Assembly (NCBI GenBank): GCA_964017145.1
Contig: OZ024840.1
Coordinates: 2,852,001-2,916,000, forward strand
Direction: 5' to 3'
From: Agrocybe praecox
Taxonomy: Eukaryota; Basidiomycota; Agaricomycetes; Agaricales; Agrocybaceae
DNA length: 64,000 nucleotides
Shown here: positions 33,933-46,547 of the stretch, piece by piece
Position numbering within the stretch: position 1 is the stretch's first letter
Layout: each line of letters opens with the position of its first letter
Made by a program: the position numbers and the translations under genes
The notes under the pieces: generated by a model
Databases searched by the model: none
Told to the model about the DNA's origin: nothing
The model's input: the letters and a program-made list of their open reading frames with translations, nothing else

Positions 33933-35138
33933 ATGTATTCTTTGCCTCCATTTCTGAGCGTTTTCCACGATGCACCCTCTACTCGCGACGAGTTGTACCA
34001 GCATGCCAAATTTATACATAAACACAATCTTGGCTCGTCTCATGCTCTTTGGTGGCCTTCATGTACAACAGATCGTGAACCAGACACAATCCTCTTATTC
34101 ATCCCCGGTATGCCAGTTGAAGTAGTGCCTACCGACTTCTCTTACCATATCTTAACCCAGGTAATCCTGGCCTCTCTGAATTTTATATCCCTTTTCTTTC
34201 TGTTATACACGAAAGCAATGCTTCACGGAACCTGGCTATAATGGCACACTCCCACTTGGACCATCATGCACAAATAGACAACCCTACTTCCACGAGATAC
34301 ACTCATGAACAGAGTCTGACCATTCAACTTGAATGCTCCAATGAAATTCTCCAGGAAATCAAACAACATTATTCCAATAAACCAAGAATCATTGTTGTTG
34401 GACACAGCGTTGGTGCTTGGATATCTCTACAGGTTCGTCAAAATTCCCCCGATACGCAAACATAATACAGAGCCTCATTATTGTCATCATGATAAGATGC
34501 TAAAATCATTTCCAGATGATATAACATCTGTTTTCCTTCTGTTTCCAACACTCAGTCATATTGCCCAGACCCCTAACGGAAAGTTATTATCCGTGAGCTT
34601 CAATCGTCGTAAAAGTTTCTCCGTCACCTCTAAAAGTTGAACAGCCAATTTTCTCAAGATTCGTCAGGAATTCCCTTTCTTTCCTGTCTCCGTTGTCAAG
34701 TTACCTCCCGAGATATGCTTTCAGTCTGATATTTCCAAGTTGGCCGGAGTCTCAGCTCTTTGTACTGCGCGATTTTTTATCCTCTCGAAGCTGCGTTTTC
34801 GCGTCACTCAGTATGGCCGATCAAGAGATGAAGACCATTTTAGATCTCGACATCCCGTTTTTAAGCCAAAACACAGGAAAGCTCTTTTTCTACTACGGTC
34901 AGGTGGATGACTGGATAGGCGAAGAAAAGCAGGCCTTAATTCGATGTTTCAACGCGGGAGATAAATCATTCAGGATTTCTCATGGTCCACCAGGGGTACC
35001 CCACGCTTTTTGTATCAGTGAGTAACTCGTAGTCACTTTGCACAGGTGAATCGATCTGAACCTTAAAATAAAGGTCACAGTGAAATAGTGGCAAAACAGT
35101 GCCTTGAGTGGCTTGCAAAATCACAGGACGAAAGTTGA
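33933..35138 (+). CDS. LDAH-type lipid-droplet serine hydrolase
   Basis: An alpha/beta hydrolase of the LDAH/C2orf43 family, which sits on lipid droplets; its natural ester substrate is debated. After the first intron the frame gives LLFIPGNPGLSEFYIPFL, the hallmark GNPG oxyanion-region motif of this family. VVGHSVGAW follows, with the nucleophile Ser (about 34390-34420). Further exons carry SVFLLFPTLSHIAQTPNGK, then FFYYGQVDDWIG (acid residue region) and GVPHAFC, whose His is the likely catalytic base. The last exon ends ECLEWLAKSQ-like, close to CLEWLAKSQDES, before TGA at 35136. Hydrophobic stretches mid-protein (FSLIFPSW) could mediate droplet binding. Start at 33933 is the first ATG of the frame. 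Confidence 0.82.
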
Positions 35139-35804
35139 CCTGATGAACAGTGCGAATCATGGGAATGTATATTTCCCTGGTAGGGAAGTTTGGCACACAT
35201 AACATGCTTTAGGGACTTCGAATTGTTTTAGAACACTTTGAAAAAGGACAACGATGGTAGCTCAGAGTCAGTCACGGAAAGTGAATGACAGCTGAGATAG
35301 ATTCTAGCTACCTGAAAAGAACGACGGTAGCTACACGTAATTAGAACGAGGTGAATTTGAACAGCTGAGGTGTGTGAGACGAATAGTTACATATTATATA
35401 TCATGAGCTATTGCATACGAGATGATCTTGGCATCATCTCGTATGCATATCTACTAAGCGCAGCCAAGAAAGAAACGATGGTAAAGTTATGAAAGAGAAA
35501 GATCATAAGACTCTAAGGGAATGTAAGCAAAATGTAAGTCTTCATTTTGACACACTTCTAGTATGTATTCGACTTCCCTTGGTCAACAATTTACTATTGG
35601 GAAGATCCTTGTGGACATTTGCCACAGATATAATACTTCAATCATGAAAACACAAATTCAATTGACATTATCCGACGATGAGCGCTAAAGCGCTAACTTC
35701 TCAAACGCGATCATTAGTATAGTGCGTGCTTACATAATCTTTGGTCCATGAGGTTGTGATAGGTACAGTTTTCCTTCTTCCTTCTTCCGACGTCCAAGTC
35801 GCGC
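35139..35804 (+). other. Intergenic 666 bp between LDAH-like gene and chromatin remodeler
   Basis: The longest gene-free stretch in the window. It contains a strong hairpin (35412-35447) and three partial copies of an AACGATGGTA-type word (about 35249, 35316 and 35473). A pyrimidine-rich leader (35770-35792) lies just before the next ATG. I see no open frame with family resemblance. Confidence 0.5.
35412..35447. repeat. Perfect 15-bp inverted repeat with 6-nt loop
   Basis: The arms TGCATACGAGATGAT and ATCATCTCGTATGCA are exact reverse complements around the loop CTTGGC. It is 274 bp past the LDAH-like stop and 358 bp before the remodeler start. It could be an RNA hairpin, a factor site, or a remnant of a small mobile element; no flanking duplication is evident. 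Confidence 0.75.
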
Positions 35805-38800
35805 ATGTCCGATTCACTTGGGGATGAACATTCGCAAAGCACACCATCACATTCTGACACCACTTCTTCTATTCCAAGAATAATTTCAAAGGTACCACCT
35901 GCGAAAACTCCTAAACCGTCGCGTAATTTCTTTGTCGCGCCGCCTCGTTTACCATCAGCGCAAAAACTCCAGTATAAACCACTGCAAGAAAGTGCCTTTT
36001 TTCAGGATATGAAACCCAAAGTTGATAAAGTGGTTGGCGAAGCTATGGATGGCGAAACACGTTATTACTTCGCATCTTACGATGGCGGCATTGCCTATAA
36101 GGTACTATAAAGCGCTACGTCGCGCTCATTTACGAATTGACGCGTTTTTCTGCAGTTCAAAGCAGATTTATTTGCCAAACAATTTCCGGACTTAGTACAA
36201 GCCTTTAGTAAGCTATTGTTACAGTCGTTATAGTAGCCACTAACTAATGCTTTTAAAGAACTCCAGGTCAAGAACAAAACATTACCGGACTTTGATCCAT
36301 CAGCCCAATATGTGCATCCACTTTCTCGCATCCGGTCTAAGTTCAACCCAGATAATAAACCGACACTTAAAACCCAACCTTCTCGAAGGTCTGAGGAGGT
36401 GGAGGTCATTCCTGATTCAGAAGAGGATGCGGACGAGGGGGATGGTGACGATGATGACGATGATGACGATGAATACGCCAGCCAAAGCTCTCAGAAGACA
36501 CCTCCGAGAGCTACCCGTTCAAGCAATAAGAAGAAAGAGCTACCCTTTAGCCCCAGAAAGTCCAGGTCTCAGAGAATTCTGCGAGTCGAGGAGTCGGAGA
36601 GTGACGCAGAGGATAGTGAAGTTGAAGAACTACGCACTCTGAGACGATCGACGCGAGCGAAGAAAGCCACTGAAATAAATATCATATCCGACGATAGTGA
36701 ACATGACGACGACTACAGCGATACTCGTTCCATCAAAGGTCACAAGAAAGCGAAACCAAAGAAGAAAGCGAAGTCCGCCCAGCCCATGTATGGACACTTC
36801 CGAAGTATTACTACGCTAGATGAAGACCCATTTTCCGATGATGAGGAGAACCAAGCATTGAGGCAACATCGCCTTATTTGTGAGAAATGTCACCTAGGTC
36901 CTGCTCATCAACTTTTGGCAGCATTCAAGAAAAAGTCGAAAGGAAAAGGTAGAAAGAGAAAGCGGGGCACCGACGATGAATTTGAGGAGTCTGAAGGAGA
37001 AGAAACATACAATGCACTTGGTGGTTGGGTTCGTTGGTGCGTTGTGCTCTCTATTTCGATGATTTCGTTTGTTAATATTGTTTGAGCAGCCTCAAATGCC
37101 CTGTCAGCGCACATTGGAAGTGTCTCGCTTCTACTCAACGAGATGAAGTCCTGAAAGCTGTGCGGGAAAAAGACCAAGAACAATGGGAAAACAGACAGGT
37201 CCAAGGAGACGTCTCTATAATTCCCAAGAAGCGCTCGGGGTTAGACATCGATCAAACCACAGAATTCATTTGTGGTTCGTAAATCCTTTATGATATTAAT
37301 CAGAAGTCAAAGAAATAGACTAATTCTAAAACAGGCGCCTGTACGCGAGGCGGCATCTGTATGGGATGCAGGGAGACTGCATTAAAACCTGACCTATCTC
37401 GCGACAAGGCAGACAGTACGCTACAAGGCAATGAGAGGGAGGATGTCATCATGGAAGACGGGACCTCTTCTGGTCAAGGATTACAAGATTCTGTTGCTCA
37501 TTCGTTGGCTCGTGAACTATTATTTCGCTGCTTTACGTGCAAGCGTCTTGCCCACTATAACCATTTGCCTGTACCCTCAGCACTTGGGAAGAATCCAGAT
37601 GTCGCCGATATCGCCGAACACTATCAGGATACTAAGAAGTGGTTATGTTCCGACTGTGCATCCTTCACTTATCCGCTCGACAAGATCATTGCCTGGCGCC
37701 CCTACCCTTCCGGTGCAATCGAACCCAGCCGCAAACCAAGCGAATTGCCCAGTTACAAATCTTTGCTTCCTCGAGAATACCTAGTAAAATGGGCTGGAAG
37801 AAGCTATCGCCGACTTGACTGGGTTCCCCACATGTGGCTTGTGTCGACTAATCCTTCAAAATTGAAGAATTTTATTTCTGGCGGCACGAAGGTTGAATTA
37901 TTGCCGGACCCAATCGATTCGGATGTAGATCAAATGGATGTTGAGAAAGACAAATCAGGACGCTTGTTCGAGGACGACTCAGAAGTTCGCGCATCCTCAG
38001 AGAAAGCTACTGATGCAGTGATTTTCTCTGGTTCTCCTTTACCCGATGCAGAGAAGAGGGTTCCTCCTGCTTGGAAGAGAGTTGACCGAGTGCTCGACGT
38101 TTTATTCTGGCGCCCTCGGAAAGGAAAGGGGAAGAGTGTCTCGACTCAGAAACGCAAAACACGAATGGCCATAATCAGCGAAGACGAAGAAAGTGAAAGT
38201 GACGAGGAACTAAATGGTGCTATTCGACTTGTCCAAGACAAAGGTGAACAGCCACCAGATTATCTCACCGAAACTTTGGAAGAGTGGGAAAGCCATGATA
38301 CATTGGAGAAAAGCCACATCGGAAAGGTTGCGTGGGTTTTTATAAAATGGGAAGATTTAGGGTATGACGAAGGTATCCTTTTCTTCACTCCTCTCCGTAG
38401 GTACTACATCTGATTCAAAATTAGCCACTTGGGATGCCCCTCCGAGCCGTGAAGACAAAAACCACAAGGCTTTTGAGACTGCGTTTAACCGTTATGTCGA
38501 TTCTCAAACTGTCATCATTCCCAAAAACAACAAAAAATATTGGGAAACCTTCGATAACCGGAATAAGGATGACTACAGGAAACATGTATTGAAGGATGCC
38601 TCAAATCTAGACCTTGGACAAGATCCGAGCTTAAAGCTCATGCCATTCCAGGTAAGCCTAAAATAATTTGTTTGGTTTTGGTTTTGCTTACTTGTATATT
38701 AGGTGGATGGATTCAATTGGCTCTGCAATAATTGGTGGAATCATCAACACTGTATCTTGGCTGATGAAATGGGCTTGGTAAGTTGACAGCTATTGATACA

Positions 38801-41800
38801 GGAAGTTAACAAACATTGAGTATTCCTGCATTTAGGGTAAAACAGTCCAGATCGTAACCTTTCTTGGTAACATCATGAAAAATTGGAAATCATTTCCTGC
38901 TCTCGTTGTAGTCCCAAATTCTACCATTACTAATTGGGTCAGAGAGTTCGAAAGATGGGCCCCTTCCCTCCGCGTTGTCCCTTTCTACGGCGAGAAAACT
39001 GCTCGAGAAGTCATAAAGCAATTTGAATTGTTCCATAAAGGCAATTCTTCCGCAAACACTAAAGCGAAATTCCATGTCCTCGTGACAACATATGAAGCGC
39101 TGGCAACTGGGAAGGACTTCACCCCAGTTTTCAAAAATCAACCGCGGTGGGAGGTCCGTGACGTTCCGTGTTCAAAATATTATAACTTAGCAAACTTACC
39201 CCAATATCGCTTAGGTTCTTGTCGTGGATGAAGGCCAGAGACGTAAGCATTTCGTGTTTCAATTTTATGTCTTATTGATAGTTATCTTTATTAGTAAAAA
39301 ACGACTCAAGCTTGCTCTTCAAGAAACTCAACGAGTTAAATAGTATTCATCGAATCATCATGACTGGAGTAAGTGTTTATTCCTAATGTATCTTATCCAT
39401 AAATTCAACCAGCAATCTAACAGACGCCATTGAATAATAACATCCGCGAATTGTTTAATCTCATGAACTTCCTTGATCCAGCAGAATGGAAGGATCTTGA
39501 GATTCTGGAAAAACAACATGAAGATCTTAACTTGAACGAAGAGCTGGTAAAGCAACTACACAATCGGCTAAGACCTTATTTCCTTCGTCGCATTAAGAGC
39601 GAAGTGTTAGATTTACCCCCCAAGGTTCGTACTTCTTAGAAGATTTAGTGAGCAACATTAATCATACAAACAGAATGAGGTCATTGTTCCTGTCTCTATG
39701 GCTCCTCTTCAACGAGAGGTCTATCGATCTATATTGAGTAAGTCGTTTTACTGGTACACAGTCATGTACTTACATATTTGGAAACACTCAGGCCACAACA
39801 TCAACATCCTAAAAGGTCTGACGCAACCTTCGGCCATTCAACATGCAGTTCCGAAAGGTCGCATCAACAATATACTTATGCAGATTAGGAAGTAAGTTTT
39901 GTTCTATTTTCTTTCCAGATTTCCCGAAACTAATGAAATCACGAGCAGATGCTTGCAACACCCATATCTTTATGCTGAAGATATAGAACCTAGAAATTTA
40001 TCACCTGCAGAGACTCACGGCAAACTCATTGATGGTAGTGGCAAACTACGGTTTTTGAAGTCATTACTACCGAAACTTAAACAACAAGGACATCGTGTTC
40101 TGCTTTTCAGTCAAGTGGGTCTCTAATTGAAGCCGCTGCTTTTGAACTATGAAGCTGACAATTTGTTAGTTTGTAATTGCACTAGACATAGTGGAGGACT
40201 TCCTCCAAGGAGAAGGTTATAAATTCTTACGTTTGGTAGGAGCAGCGCTTCTGATTGAGATCACAATGAAAAATACTAAGACCGAGTTGTAGGACGGAAG
40301 CACGAAAGGGACATTGCGACAAAAGTCTATGGATGAATTCAACAAACCTGACTCGGAATACTTTATTTTTCTCCTTACGACTAGAGCTGGGGTAAGTTCA
40401 ATCATTTTCTGTCGCGTACCTCCCACTCACTACTATGATTAACAGGGAGTTGGCATCAATTTATTCGTAAGGTTTTGAGCCTACGTTGCCAATGGCAATC
40501 TTCTGACACTCGACTGTGGTAGACCGCAGATACTGTAATCATCTTTGACCCCGATTTTAATCCACATCAAGTTCGTGCTTTTATTGTGAATATATATGTA
40601 GATATCTGATTTTTTTTTTGCTAGGATCTACAAGTTTGTTTTCTATATCCTGTTTGTATGGTGTCCAACTAACCAGCACCTAGGCCATCGCTCGGGCGTA
40701 TCGATACGGACAGCAGAAGACGTGCATTGTATTCAAGCTCATGGTAAAAGACTCTCCAGAAGGTACCTTATTTATCACACAGCGTTTCAGAAAACAGATA
40801 TTAACTAGTATATCAGAGCGTATTATACAGATTGGAAAGAAAAAACTAGCTCTTGATCATCTCATCGTTCAGAAAATGGACGACGATGACGAAAATGGCG
40901 GTGAAAATGTTCAATCCATTCTGACGTACGGTGCTCAAGCTCTTTACGACTCGGATCAAAATGCTCGAGATATTGTTTGTACGTATTCGAATTTTGGGGT
41001 TTAACTTTTTCACTAAGATTGTCAGATACCGACAATGATATTGAACGGCTTATCGAGAAAACGAAGAAAGAAGCGGTCAAAGAATCTTCTAAGGCCACCG
41101 GTGGTCTCACCTTCTCGTTTGCGAAAATATGGACAGCGGATAAAGACGAACTCGAGGAAGTGGTAGAAAACGACCAATCTGATTCTTGGACGCAGGCGCT
41201 ACAAAAGATTAACCAGGAAAAGGAAAAGGAGCAGAGCAAAGAAATGGCACAATCTGGTAGAGGGGCACGCCGAAAAGCGGCTGACATTGCAAAGGTGTGT
41301 GTGATTTATTTATTTTCGTTCCCAATATGATCTCCATTAACGATGATATAGACCAAGATGCAAGTTGGAGCAAACGGGTCCGAAAACTTAAACACGACCC
41401 CAACGTCGAAGAAAAGGCAAAAATCCAAATCAGAACATTCTGCTTCTGAGGGATCGGCGTACTCTGGCTCTGAGCATGTATCTGAAATCAGTGATGAGGA
41501 CGACGGGGTAGACGATGAATTCATGATGAATATTGATTCCAACCTGAGTCGGCAGAAAGCCAAAGCCAAGGTAGAAGCCCAGGTCGAAGACGATACGGTC
41601 GACTGTGGACTTTGTGGACAGCGCCATGGTCCAGGACAATGCTTGATGATGGATAGGTCTGAGAATCTCGCCGAGTACCGTGAAATGCTCATTCTTCATG
41701 CTGACGATGAACCTTGGGAAGCAAGAGTATGTTGTCATTATTTTTTGATCGTATGTTCCATTTTTAACGACCTTGGGTAGAGCTTGGCTATTCACGCCAT

Positions 41801-42381
41801 TGACGAGATACTTCATAAGCGCGGCCATCTTTCGCTGATAGCTGGCCAGCCATTACACCCCATTCCCAAAGGAGCCCTGGTCCTCAACACCGTCGTAGGC
41901 CCTAAGCAACGCAAAGCTGCTACCACTACAAATACTAATGGAACAGCGTCCACCTCTCAGAATCAGAGTCAGAATCAAGGCAAGAGCTACTATCGTCCCT
42001 CAGTTACTGGTGAACCGTCCAAAGCAGCGACATCATCGGTGTCTGCCCAGCCAAAAGCGGGTCCTTCATCGTCCTCTAAGAAACCCAAAGCATCATCCTC
42101 TACGCAAGGTCAACAGTGTATTCTATGTGGAAACCCACCGCATATCATGAAAGACTGCCCAATAGTACGTGCTGGTTCGAAAAGGTTCGTTGATTTCACG
42201 ATAAAATATCTGTTTGGAAATACCTAACGCCAATCGTTGTAGCATTGCGACACAGATCACTATTTTCGAAGTTAGAGCCAAGGCTGACCCCTCGTACAAC
42301 CAGACCGTCGATATTCTGCGCAACCTCCTCGTCAAGGCTCAATACCTAGAAACGGCCAACGGGACTGCTGCACAGGCTTAG
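35805..42381 (+). CDS. CHD/Mit1-like chromatin remodeler: PHD-like, chromodomains, SNF2, zinc knuckle
   Basis: A nucleosome-remodelling ATPase of the Mi-2/CHD type, closest in layout to fission yeast Mit1 (SHREC), about 1,800 residues. Order: disordered N-terminus with an Asp-rich run (36441-36471); a PHD-like Cys/His cluster split by introns ([28 protein letters not shown], about 36880-37340); chromodomain 1 ([17 protein letters not shown]); and chromodomain 2 ([16 protein letters not shown], across an intron near 38370). The SNF2 core has LADEMGL-GKTVQ (split by an intron at 38779), [36 protein letters not shown] and [11 protein letters not shown]. The C-terminal tail carries [13 protein letters not shown] and a CCHC knuckle ([15 protein letters not shown]). 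The DEGQ box replaces the DEGH usual in CHD enzymes. Mit1 orthology is inference from domain order. Confidence 0.88.
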
Positions 42382-42943
42382 AGTCTCCTTAACCATTGAT
42401 AACGACCCAATATTTTGAATCCGGCAAACTCACACGGAGTTCCTTGCGATAATCAATCATCTTGCTGTTTCCAGAGAATGTACATACTTAGAGCCCTTAC
42501 ATTACACCCTTTTCTTTCTTTCTTTCTTTCTCTCTCTCTCTTGCTCTCGTTTTCTTCCTCCTCCGTTTTTGGCGTAATGAACGGAGGTAGCGTATACATA
42601 CACAACATACAACTCTTATATTATCTCTCATTGTAGTTCTTCATAATGCTTCATAATAATTTGCACCGTCTCCTTTGACTGTCTATGAATAAATACCAAC
42701 TTGTGATATTATGTACAAGCACCTTCGATGTGGCAGAACCACATAAAAAATGTTTCATCTTGTTAGACTATAAAATGACAATGTTAAGATTGCAGAGTGT
42801 ATGTGGTGGTAATATATACTACAAGTAACTGAGTTGATCATGGATATGGATAGGGATATTATATATGCGCGTGTGTCAGGAATCGCATCCGGTGTATGTT
42901 ATAAGTGGGTAACTGGTTGTCGTGTCGATTATCTGGGAGAATG
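42382..42943. other. Convergent 3' spacer with pyrimidine microsatellite
   Basis: 562 bp between the convergent stops of the remodeler and the lipase. It holds a (CTTT)n/(CT)n tract at about 42511-42548 on the + strand. The rest is AT-rich and featureless, as expected of two 3' untranslated regions. Confidence 0.5.
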
Positions 42944-44924
42944 TTATGGGGCTTGCGAGGTAGTGTTATTATTGGTATCATTGCTATTGCTTTGCGTCGA
43001 TGACGATGAAGCCGGGGGTAAAGACATCCGAGTAACAAGCTTGTCGGTAGAAGAAGAAGCTGAATTGGTGGTGGTGGTGGCGGAGCGTAACAGCTGTACA
43101 CTATTATTCGACGTGAAGAATGAGAATAGCGACGATTTCGAATCCGATCTTCTACCAGAATTTAAATTCAAAGTTTTTAAACTGGGCACGTCGCGACTCG
43201 ACCTGTTGGGCTCGGTGATTCCATCAGCTTCATGTACGTCAGCGCCTGCTTTATCCAGACTGTCCACCATCTGTGCCTGTTCGCCATCCGAATCCTTCGC
43301 TTTCCCCTTTCTTTTACTTTTAATGATATCTCCGTTGTCCTCCTCTAACTCAACACCATCACCTGCTTTTCCCAGATCCATTTCCCCCGACTCTCGCCCT
43401 TCATCATCTTGTCCCTCTACCTCGCGCGCTAGCATATCCGCAATACCCAAATAAAATGTCGCAGGCCGAAACTCGATTTCCTTGCCCATGATCTCCGCCC
43501 ACTTGTACCGCGCAGTATTGACCCAACCTACGAGGTCCAAGTGGTTCACTTGGGAGAGCGTGCCGAGGTATGTGCCCTGAATTGCAAGATTAGATTAAAT
43601 AAGCATGTGATAGAAGGAAACCAACATGCCCATTTTGAAGACTCTACAGAAACAAGACCATCATTGGGACCTTCTTTTTCTAATATTACAGAGTGCGGCC
43701 ATCTGGGATATGATAAGGATTTGGTTGTAATGATGGTAGCAGGAAGACAACGTACTTCCACGTATCAATCAAGCCGGGTTCATAGACCGCGCCCCAACTA
43801 AAATATCTAACGCCTGGCACGTCGGGAGTGTCCTCGTTGAACTTCCTCATGCCTTCCACCGTCAAACTTTCAAAAGCCTTGCCATCTCCGCCCCCGTTCG
43901 GCAGTAGATCGAGCAGGGAAAGGACAGAGGGCATGCGGGAACGGCCAACGGTGGAGAGGAAGTGGTCAGCAAAGGAGGAACCGCGATGAGGCGTTGCGAT
44001 GGTGGTTATAGAGAGCACGGTGAACTTGCGGTGGGTGAGGTGAGTGGTGAGGTATCTACAGTCTAAGCCACCCTAGAAAGGAATATGTGAATACAGGCAA
44101 GTTTTTTTTGCGGGGAGAGACGAACCATGCTATGTCCTGTTTGGTTCGGATCACTAGTTGAAGATGATAGAATAATTAAAGACGTACCTATCAAGTGCAC
44201 GCTCCTTCCTGGGTATACAGAGGATATTTTCTCTTCGAGAACTTTTGCACGGTCGACCGGACTGCTTGTAGCAGGGACGCGAGTGATTAAAACCTCCGTC
44301 CCATTTTCTTCGAGAACTTCTTTAATACCGCGCCAGTGAGCGACTTCAAAGGGAGCAATGGCGGGACCGATTATTACAGAGTCAAAGCCTAATAAACCAT
44401 GACAAAAGACGACGGGGTTCCGTGGAGAATGATCTGCAATAGATATGAGGGGAAATGGAATGAAAGCAATGATGTGAATGCGTACATTTTCTTTTCTGCT
44501 CTGGGATAGGGGCGACGTCTTCTTTGCTATTAAAAAATGTGTCGTTTTGAAACCACCACTTTGAGGTTTGTACAGTTGTGGGGTCTGTATGATCTGTTAT
44601 AGATACGGAGGAAGAAAAAGAACGAAGAGAGTCGATAGATCTTCGCGTTGGATACGACTGGAGAAGAACGATGGGAGGGGTCTTGACGGTCTCTAAGGAC
44701 GGTCTTGATGGTCGTGGACGCTCGACGGGTAGCGGAGGAGAAAGAGAAGCGGTGGGCAATGTCGAGCGGGTTAGATTGTCGAGAAAAGGGGGAGGATTAA
44801 TGACCCTCCTCGACGGACGGAAGGAGGGGGGTAGCCTTGCCTGAGCGGGGAGTGTCGGGAGGGGAGTGTTGAGGGCCTCCTGGAGGGCACTCTGAGAAGC
44901 CCATCGGATGAGAGGACGGGACAT
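42944..44924 (-). CDS. Alpha/beta-hydrolase lipase (triacylglycerol-lipase-like)
   Basis: A predicted serine lipase. The N-terminal 150 residues are Pro/Ser/Arg-rich and may be a targeting or disordered arm. The core begins with NPVVFCHGLLGFDSV (oxyanion HG motif). It continues with LITRVPATSSPVDRAKVLEE and LIGHSMGGLDCRYL, contiguous only after two short introns (44050-44190) are removed. Next are ATPHRGSSFAD, GPNDGLVSVESSKW (candidate catalytic Asp) and NHLDLVGWVN (candidate His). A charged, Ser-rich C-terminal tail of about 170 residues (42944-43480) follows and is unusual for the core family. Start: ATG at 44922-44924; an in-frame ATG at 44943-44945 is an alternative. The divergent kelch start is only 88 bp away. 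Confidence 0.8.
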
Positions 44925-44957
44925 ATGATGGTGGTCCGCATTCATGCCAGTTAGCAG

Positions 44958-44971
44958 GTGTGACGTCACAC
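44958..44971. promoter_or_regulatory. CRE-like 14-bp palindrome (GTGTGACGTCACAC)
   Basis: A second perfect 14-bp palindrome centred on TGACGTCA. It lies in the very short divergent spacer, 33 bp upstream of the lipase ATG (or 12 bp from the alternative ATG) and 41 bp upstream of the kelch-only gene ATG. As at 27723, an ATF/CREB-type bZIP factor is the natural candidate. Confidence 0.6.
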
Positions 44972-45012
44972 AGCTTGTACTTAACCACCAAAGCCAAAAT
45001 GACAGAAATTTC

Positions 45013-46374
45013 ATGTCCCTTCGTTCTCTTTGGAAAAGACTGAAAAAGTCAAAGACATTTACGCCTGAAAGCACTCCTCCACGCTCCTTCCAGGTTTCTC
45101 TCGTTTTCCCCTGGTCAATTCGTTCTTTCGATCGTCCTTCCCTCATCACTGACCTTCCTCATCCTCTCCCGCCCTTTCCTCGCTATGGTCTCGCTCTGAC
45201 TCAGACAACTGATTCCAACCGCGATCTCTTCTTCGTCGGTGGCCTCGTAGATGACGCAGAGGACTCTCATCTTTATAGAATATCTACAACCACTGACATC
45301 GCGTCTTTTGTTCCTACGACTGGAGACATCCCTAGTCCGCGACTTGGTCACTCCGTCGTTCTTTTGCGAAACGTTCTCATTCTGTGGGGAGGTGATACCA
45401 ACAAAAATACCTCCCCTGTACATGATAACGGTCTCTATCTTCTTAATTTACGTGAGTATTATTCCTCATTTTTATCTTCATTTTTTTTCATTTTTTTTGC
45501 CCCCTCAGTAACCCGCGAGTGGAACCGTCTCAACGTCCTCGGGACAGCACCCACCGGGCGCTATGGACACACCGTCACCTTGATTGGTCCAAAACTTTTT
45601 GTGTTCGGTGGTCAAGTCAATCAGGACTTCTTCAATGACATTTGGTTATTTGATCTCAACTCCCGTCCGTCACTTCACTTCACTGGCTCCCCTGTTCCAC
45701 TCTCTGACCGATCATTCTAGTGAAAACAGCCCCCGCTTGGGATCATTCTTTTCGACCAGCAACGCCAGAAAGACCGTCACCGAGGACCACCCACAGTTCC
45801 GTTGCATATCAGGATCAAATTATCATGCAAGTGCATTCCCTGCGTCAAAGTTTTTTTTTTTTGACCTATTTTTGTCTCCAGTTTCGGCGGAGCTGATGGC
45901 AGGAATCATTATAACGATACCTGGTCTTTTAACATTAACACCCGCCAATGGACACAGCTCCAATGTGATGGTTTCATCCCAGCTCCGAGAGAGAGCCACG
46001 CTGCTGCCATCGTTGACGACATAATGTACGTTTTTGGCGGAAGGGGTATAGACGGTAAAGAAATCGGTCAACTCGCGGCTTTGAATATCCAAACCCGGAG
46101 GTGGTTCAAATTTCAGAACATGGGACCGGAGCCGTCGCCCCGTTCAGGACATAGGATGACGGTGGTGGAAAACCTGATCTACATCCTTGGGGGTGATGCT
46201 GTGGACAAGAAGCCGACTGACGATTTTACTTCGGCACATATTCTGGATACGAGTAGGTTTCCTTTACTTGTTTCAAAGATGGTATCATTGACTTTACAAA
46301 GGGCTTCTGAAATATCCAGATACATAGTGTATCCGTCGGTGGACTCGGCGTATTTAAATATATTTATGAGTTAA
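45013..46374 (+). CDS. Kelch-repeat protein lacking a coiled coil (Tea1 paralogue)
   Basis: Predicted six-bladed kelch beta-propeller, roughly 330-350 residues. Repeats show the RYGHS/T...FVFGG pattern: FPRYGLALTQ, PRLGHSVVLLRNVLILWGG, GRYGHTVTLIGPKLFVFGG, IFGGADGRNHYNDTW, PRESHAAAIVDDIMYVFGG and PRSGHRMTVVENLIYILGG. Segment order and most intron positions match the Tea1-like gene at 47538, but the coding region stops soon after the last repeat. Intron 45827-45881 uses a GC donor (GCAAGT); no GT donor gives the right phase. The last intron probably ends at CATAG near 46329, giving the tail ending LNIFMS; the 3' end is the least certain part. A partner or polarity role like Tea1 is inference. 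Confidence 0.78.
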
Positions 46375-46547
46375 AATGTATTTTCAAGGACTGCTGTATT
46401 TTTCATAGAGGATTTTGTGTATCTATTTATTGTATTGTATCTTAAACTACAAGTGTGCGAAAGGAAAGAAATAACATGGGCGCCTTTCTTGGTATTAGCG
46501 TGACGCTCCCACTGAGCTAAAAGCGTGCGTCCCTGAAACCGGGCATC

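Noticed and set aside
46480..46530. tRNA-like A-box (TAGCTCAGTGGGAGCG on the complement)
   Set aside because: No B-box (GGTTCGAxTCC) follows, no acceptor-stem complement is present, and the would-be anticodon stem is mostly mismatched.
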